Below are positions 28,028 to 32,326 of a stretch of DNA of 32,326 bases, in pieces (positions within the stretch are counted from its first letter, which is position 1; each line of letters begins with the position of its first letter). The notes under the pieces were generated by a model. The model saw only the letters and a list, made by a program, of their open reading frames with translations, was not told the DNA's origin and did no database searches. The stretch is from Bacteroidales bacterium. Its GTDB lineage: Bacteria; Bacteroidota; Bacteroidia; Bacteroidales; UBA12170. The DNA lies in assembly GCA_021157585.1 (NCBI GenBank), contig JAGGWH010000174.1:1-32326 (forward strand), written 5' to 3'. A program made the position numbers and the translations under genes.

Positions 28028-29596
28028 TTAAATTTCCTTTTTAAGAGCTTGGTTATCGAGCATATTTAATTCATCTAACATAGCCTCAAAACCCTCAAGC
28101 TGAAAATCGCCTATAAGTTCACGAATAGCATCTCGCTTTGCTGCAGCCTCAAGATATCTGTCTTGCTCTATCATTTTATTATAATCAGAATAACAAACAG
28201 CTAATAGTTGTCTTAGTTTTTTTTCTACCAAACCATTGGTAATAATCTCTTTAGGATAAATCTTCTGAACATTACTCGCCTTCTTAAGATACTGTGCAGC
28301 CAATTTGGAATTATTAATCTTAATTGCTTTCTCAATAACATCTATATAACTATTATACATACCATAAGCTGCTCTGGCTTTAAACTGCCTATAAGCATTG
28401 TTTAATTTTAACACCTTGGCATGTTCTACAAAGCGCTCTAAATTATTAATAGTGTAGAGAGCTTCCGTAAATTTTTTATCCCTTATCAGTTTATCTATAT
28501 TAAACATGCTTTTTTCAAACAAGCGATTCTCGAAAGACAAAACCAACGATTTCCCTTTTGGATTATTTTCTGTAGCTGTATCAAAAAAATTAAAATCATT
28601 ATATGATAAGTTTGTAGGATAATTAGTTTTAGCTAATTGATTAAAAACATCATCGTAAATACTGCTATAATTTTGTTGCAGATGCAACAGATTTTCTTCT
28701 TCCATCAAATAAGTATCAACTAAATGCTCTACAGAAATTGATTCAATCAAAACCGACTCTTTAAATAGAGAACTATATTTCTTAATATTCAAATCGAGCA
28801 AAGTCGATAAAACATTCATCTTTTGCTCCAACTTATCAGGGTCTTTTTTCTTTCGTATGGTAAATCTATAAAAAGGCATTTGATAGAGCTTTTTTAAATA
28901 ACTAATCTGACGAAGACTTTTAATTAAAAAAGTACAAGGATCTTGAGCTTGCCGTTGCAACTTTTGATAATCTCTTAAAAGTGCATCTACTAAATAGTCG
29001 GCTGCTTTGTAGTCGTTAATATATTGAAACCATCGCTCAAAAGAAATATCTGTTTTACTATTTACAAAATCAATTTGATCGATTTTCATATACCAACCTT
29101 TAGCCCAACGTTGATGCCAAATAGGAAAATGTGCAATTTGCCCGACCGAACTGACAGAAATATTATTTTGATGATAATATTTTAAATAAACCAAACTACT
29201 GTCTTCTTTAAAAATTCTTAAACGAAACGACTGAAGTTCAGGTAAAATATACTCAGCTGAATTAAATTCATAAAGATTAATATCTCCTTGAGGAGGCATT
29301 GGCTTAATAAAAATCTGGCTTTTGAAATTGCCTTTTTCTTGTCGATAAACCTGATAACTTGCTATAAACTCCCAAGTAATATGAAGAGACTCCACGGGTT
29401 TTTGATGAGTATATGCTATTGAGCGAAGCATACTATTGATGTCTTTCTGCTCAAGAGTAAAGTTAGAGTCCGTACTTTTCTTAAATTCTAAATCTACAGA
29501 AATTGTTTCTAAGAATCCGTTTTCTACCCACTGCTGTGCCAATACGTTTTGAGCAAAACTTAAAAACAAAACAAGAATAAAAACTGTTATTCGCAT
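28028..29596 (-). CDS. Secreted protein of unknown function
   Basis: Unrecognised protein of 522 residues. Residues 1-20 (MRITVFILVLFLSFAQNVLA) are a clear signal peptide with a predicted cut before QQW, so the protein is exported to the periplasm or outer membrane; no lipobox Cys is present. The first 170 residues look beta-rich (SVDLEFKKS, ITWEFIASYQVY, SQIFIKPMPP, FRLRIFKEDSS). From about 190 the chain becomes helical, with repeat-like 30-40 residue units (FTEALYTINNLERFVEHAKVLKLNNAYRQFKARAAYGMYNS, LAAQYLKKASNVQKIYP, RYLEAAAKRDAIREL) that resemble TPR-type helices. It stands alone between prfA and the divergent gmhA. Confidence 0.7.
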   Translation of the reverse strand: MRITVFILVLFLSFAQNVLAQQWVENGFLETISVDLEFKKSTDSNFTLEQKDINSMLRSIAYTHQKPVESLHITWEFIASYQVYRQEKGNFKSQIFIKPMPPQGDINLYEFNSAEYILPELQSFRLRIFKEDSSLVYLKYYHQNNISVSSVGQIAHFPIWHQRWAKGWYMKIDQIDFVNSKTDISFERWFQYINDYKAADYLVDALLRDYQKLQRQAQDPCTFLIKSLRQISYLKKLYQMPFYRFTIRKKKDPDKLEQKMNVLSTLLDLNIKKYSSLFKESVLIESISVEHLVDTYLMEEENLLHLQQNYSSIYDDVFNQLAKTNYPTNLSYNDFNFFDTATENNPKGKSLVLSFENRLFEKSMFNIDKLIRDKKFTEALYTINNLERFVEHAKVLKLNNAYRQFKARAAYGMYNSYIDVIEKAIKINNSKLAAQYLKKASNVQKIYPKEIITNGLVEKKLRQLLAVCYSDYNKMIEQDRYLEAAAKRDAIRELIGDFQLEGFEAMLDELNMLDNQALKKEI

Positions 29597-29628
29597 AAAC
29601 CCGATGTTACAATTGCAAAATTAGTCGG

Positions 29629-29636
29629 CAAAAATA
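29629..29636 (-). promoter_or_regulatory. Likely -7 element for the secreted protein gene
   Basis: The complement reads TATTTTTG, 33 bases before the start codon at 29596. Confidence 0.3.
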
Positions 29637-29725
29637 ACACTTCTTTAGAATATCTACTTATTTTTGAACAACTTAGTGTAAATAAAACCAACTTAATCAA
29701 AAAGCACAAATTCAAAAACTTATCA

Positions 29726-29733
29726 TATTTTTG
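29726..29733 (+). promoter_or_regulatory. Likely -7 element for gmhA-gmhB
   Basis: TATTTTTG lies 15 bases before the gmhA start at 29748, leaving a leader of roughly ten bases that contains AGGA. Confidence 0.4.
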
Positions 29734-29747
29734 TAAAAAAAGGAATT

Positions 29748-30320
29748 ATGGTTTTAAAGCGAGCTTTAGAAGATTCTATTGCATTAAAAACACGAGTCTT
29801 AAACGATATTCAAATTACGAAAACCGTAGATACCCTTGCAAAGGAAATGGTTAGCGTACTTCGTTCGGGTAAAAAAATATTATTTTGCGGAAATGGAGGA
29901 AGTGCCGCAGATGCTCAACATCTTGCTGCCGAACTATCGGGTCGTTTTTACTACGATCGTCCACCACTTGCCGCAGAAGCTTTACATGTTAACACATCTT
30001 TTTTAACTGCCGTTGCTAACGATTATTCTTTTGATGACGTTTATGCTCGTATGATCCGAGCCTATGGAAATAAAGGTGATATGCTGATAGGAATAAGCAC
30101 TTCGGGAAATTCCGTTAATGTTGTAAAAGCACTAGAAACAGCTAACGAACTTGGACTCAAAACCGCTGTTTTAAGCGGAAAAGATGGTGGAAAAACAAAG
30201 GCATTAGTAGACCATTGTATCATAATTCCTTCTGATGATACTCCAAGAATTCAAGAACTACATATGATTATAGGACATAGTCTATGCGAAATTGTTGAAC
30301 AAACTATTTTCCCACAATAA
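29748..30320 (+). CDS. gmhA: Sedoheptulose 7-phosphate isomerase
   Basis: SIS-domain enzyme of 190 residues making D-glycero-D-manno-heptose 7-phosphate, the first step of LPS heptose synthesis. FCGNGGSAADAQHLAAELSGRF contains the phosphate-binding loop and the metal/acid Glu; ISTSGNSVNVVKALETA is the second SIS phosphate site; QELHMIIGHSLCEIVEQ provides the conserved His and Glu near the C-terminus. It is followed one base later by gmhB. Confidence 0.95.
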   Translation: MVLKRALEDSIALKTRVLNDIQITKTVDTLAKEMVSVLRSGKKILFCGNGGSAADAQHLAAELSGRFYYDRPPLAAEALHVNTSFLTAVANDYSFDDVYARMIRAYGNKGDMLIGISTSGNSVNVVKALETANELGLKTAVLSGKDGGKTKALVDHCIIIPSDDTPRIQELHMIIGHSLCEIVEQTIFPQ

Positions 30321-30321
30321 G

Positions 30322-30879
30322 ATGTATAATCAAGCAGAATTAAAAAACGAGTGGAGTTTATTTCTCGATCGCGACGGCGTAATTAATAAACGAATAATTG
30401 GTGGTTATGTACAGAAACCTGAAGAGCTTGAATTTTTACCAGGTAGTCTTAAAGCTTTACAACTATTATCAAATATTTTTAAATATGTCTTTATTGTAAC
30501 CAACCAACAGGGTATTGGAAAAGGTTTGATGAACTTAGAAGATTTAAGAGTAGTACATCGACAGATGCTGGGTAAGATTAAAGCAAACGGAGGGCGTATC
30601 GACAGTATCTTTTTTTGCCCCGATTTAGCTACAAAATCACCAAATTGCAGAAAACCGGGTTTGGCTATGGCACAAATGGCAAAAAAAGAATTTCCTACCA
30701 TTGATTTTAAGAAAAGTTATATGGTTGGCGATTCCAAAAGTGATATTGAGTTTGGACAGAATGCCGAAATGCAATGTGCTTTCATTATAGCAGAAACCAC
30801 AGAAAAATCTGCCATTCCATTTGCGGTTCCCGTATACCCCTCTTTATTAGATTTTGTTAATCACTTAAAATCGAATTAA
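30322..30879 (+). CDS. gmhB: Heptose 1,7-bisphosphate phosphatase
   Basis: HAD-family phosphatase of 185 residues in the ADP-heptose pathway. LFLDRDGVINKR holds the nucleophile Asp16 and acid/base Asp18; VTNQQGIGKG, CRKPGLAMA and MVGDSKSDIEF complete the HAD motifs. The zinc-loop of the E. coli enzyme (CxH...CxC) is here only CPD...NC, so His and one Cys are replaced and metal binding is doubtful. The start was placed at 30322, one base after the gmhA stop; an earlier in-frame ATG would lie inside gmhA. Confidence 0.9.
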   Translation: MYNQAELKNEWSLFLDRDGVINKRIIGGYVQKPEELEFLPGSLKALQLLSNIFKYVFIVTNQQGIGKGLMNLEDLRVVHRQMLGKIKANGGRIDSIFFCPDLATKSPNCRKPGLAMAQMAKKEFPTIDFKKSYMVGDSKSDIEFGQNAEMQCAFIIAETTEKSAIPFAVPVYPSLLDFVNHLKSN

Positions 30880-30880
30880 T

Positions 30881-32326
30881 TTGTCGCCACAACTCATATT
30901 ATTCAGCTTTCTAGGCTATACTGTTTTACTTTTTACTATCAGCTGGATAAGTGGTAGAAAAGCCGACAATCAAAGTTTTTTTATCGGAAACAAAACATCT
31001 CCTTGGTATATAGTTGCCTATGGTATGATTGGGGCATCGCTTAGTGGAGTAACTTTTATTTCTATTCCAGGAGTGGTGGGCTCAACCAAATTCTCCTATA
31101 TGGTAATCGTATTTGGCTATTTGGTGGGCTATTTTATAATTGCAAATGTACTCTTACCCATCTATTACAAACTTAACTTAACTTCTATCTATAGCTATTT
31201 GCTTCAACGTTTTGGAATGAAATCCTATAAAACCGGAGCCTCTTTCTTTTTGCTATCGCGAATAATTGGGGCTTCGTTCAGGATGTTTCTTGTGGTAAAT
31301 GTGCTACAACATTTTGTTCTTGATAGTTATGGTGTTCCATTTGCTGCTACCGTTTTTGCCTTTGTAGGACTAATATTACTTTACACCTGGAAAGCCGGTA
31401 TAAAAACTATTGTTTGGACAGACACACTTCAAACAACATTTATGCTTTTGGCTGTCGTTATTTCGCTCTTTTTAATATCTAGCCACTTAGAAAAATCTAT
31501 TTTTGATCTCTTTAAAACAGTACAAGAAGCAGATTATACCAAAATGTTTTTCTTCGATTGGCGCGATAAATATTTCTTTGTTAAACAATTTGTTTCAGGA
31601 GCATTTATTGCCATTGTAATGACAGGTCTGGATCAGGATATGATGCAAAAAAACTTAAGTTGCAAAAATCTGCCCGAAGCGAAAAAGAATATCTATTGGA
31701 TGAGTTGGGCTCTTGTTCCCGTTAACTTTATCTTTTTAACTTTAGGAGCATTCTTGGCTTATTATGCACAAAAACAAGGAATTATAATTAACGGAACAAG
31801 CGACAATCTCTTTCCGGAAATAGCTCTTAATCATCTAGGAAGTTTTGCAGGAATAATATTTATTATTGGTTTAATTGCCGCTGCTTATAGTAGTGCAGAC
31901 AGTGCATTAACAGCTTTAACAACTTCTTTTACCCTTGACATTTTAGGTTTTGACAGGAAAACTAATCTCTCCGAAAAACGCAAAACTATAATTCGTAAAT
32001 TCAGTCATTTTGGAATGGCTCTTGTACTTGTTTTCGTTATTATTGGGTACAAGCTGATTAATGATCAAGCAATTATTACCAAACTATTTACCATTGCCGG
32101 CTACACTTATGGACCATTGCTGGGATTGTTTAGTTTTGGCATTTTCTTAAACCGAAAAGTAAATGATAAATGGGTTCCGCTTATCGCGATTCTATCGCCT
32201 ACTTTATCTTATCTAATTCAAGCTTTTTCGCCCCAAATTCTAAACGGCTATCAATTTGGATTTGAGCTTTTGATTATCAATGGCTTGCTTATGTTTGGCG
32301 GATTATTTATTGTTTCCAAACCAAAA
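30881..32326 (+). CDS. Sodium:solute symporter (SSS family), truncated by the window end
   Basis: Reading in frame from 30881 gives 482 codons without a stop up to the last base, so the C-terminus lies outside the window. The protein has 12 or more membrane segments. SGRKADNQSFFIGNKTSPWYIVAYGMIGASLSGVTFISIPG at the N-terminus and GLIAAAYSSADSALTALTTSFTLDI are hallmarks of the SSS (solute/Na+ symporter) family. The start is a TTG two bases after the gmhB stop; the first in-frame ATG would remove two membrane-proximal elements of the family pattern. The substrate is unknown; sugars, sialic acid, proline and iodide-type relatives look alike at this level. Confidence 0.85.
   Translation, partial: MSPQLILFSFLGYTVLLFTISWISGRKADNQSFFIGNKTSPWYIVAYGMIGASLSGVTFISIPGVVGSTKFSYMVIVFGYLVGYFIIANVLLPIYYKLNLTSIYSYLLQRFGMKSYKTGASFFLLSRIIGASFRMFLVVNVLQHFVLDSYGVPFAATVFAFVGLILLYTWKAGIKTIVWTDTLQTTFMLLAVVISLFLISSHLEKSIFDLFKTVQEADYTKMFFFDWRDKYFFVKQFVSGAFIAIVMTGLDQDMMQKNLSCKNLPEAKKNIYWMSWALVPVNFIFLTLGAFLAYYAQKQGIIINGTSDNLFPEIALNHLGSFAGIIFIIGLIAAAYSSADSALTALTTSFTLDILGFDRKTNLSEKRKTIIRKFSHFGMALVLVFVIIGYKLINDQAIITKLFTIAGYTYGPLLGLFSFGIFLNRKVNDKWVPLIAILSPTLSYLIQAFSPQILNGYQFGFELLIINGLLMFGGLFIVSKPK

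Overview
The window is AT-rich chromosomal DNA from a member of the Bacteroidota. Evidence for the phylum: promoter elements of the form TAnnTTTG (with TTG/TTTG about 18-20 bases upstream), few Shine-Dalgarno sequences, a 46-48 nt type II-C CRISPR repeat of the kind found in this phylum, a DUF2027-Smr protein, IcmF, and heptose-LPS genes. The mix of a fused molybdenum hydroxylase, butyrate kinase and an NhaC antiporter would suit an anaerobic or facultative, perhaps marine or intestinal, species. The sequence does not fix the genus.

Layout. (1) 1-2654: the end of a CRISPR array, a predicted tracrRNA ending in a strong terminator, and a leftward operon AAA-ATPase > cas1 > cas2. No cas9 lies beside cas1; the ATPase sits where cas9 normally would. 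(2) 3023-11024: rightward genes for a DUF2007 protein, an NhaC antiporter, a fused 2Fe-2S/molybdopterin hydroxylase resembling the selenium-dependent xanthine dehydrogenases, a coupled Cys-rich protein of uncertain function, and a penicillin-acylase family hydrolase. (3) 11196-19089: acyl-CoA and central carbon genes (icmF, pyk on the other strand, buk), a basic hypothetical protein and a DUF2027-Smr protein. (4) 19090-20017: non-coding, holding RNase P RNA (rnpB), its terminator, and stretches rich in small inverted and tandem repeats. (5) 20018-32326: housekeeping genes (def, ruvX, dapD, tsaC, pyrF, prfA) mixed with LPS/heptose genes (GT9 heptosyltransferase-like, ArnT-like transferase, hldD, gmhA, gmhB), a secreted protein of unknown function, and an SSS transporter cut by the window end.

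How the parts fit. The CRISPR end is the most unusual region. Each repeat carries a Bacteroidota-type promoter. The last repeat directly abuts its own anti-repeat, so one transcript could fold as a natural single guide RNA, and the last repeat's promoter could drive the tracrRNA. The RNA parts and adaptation genes look intact, while the effector is not visible here and a STAND-like/archaeal-type ATPase is joined to cas1-cas2 with a one-base gap. IcmF and butyrate kinase together suggest interconversion of isobutyryl- and butyryl-CoA and ATP formation from acyl phosphate. GmhA, GmhB and HldD cover three steps of ADP-heptose synthesis; the kinase/adenylyltransferase HldE is not in the window.
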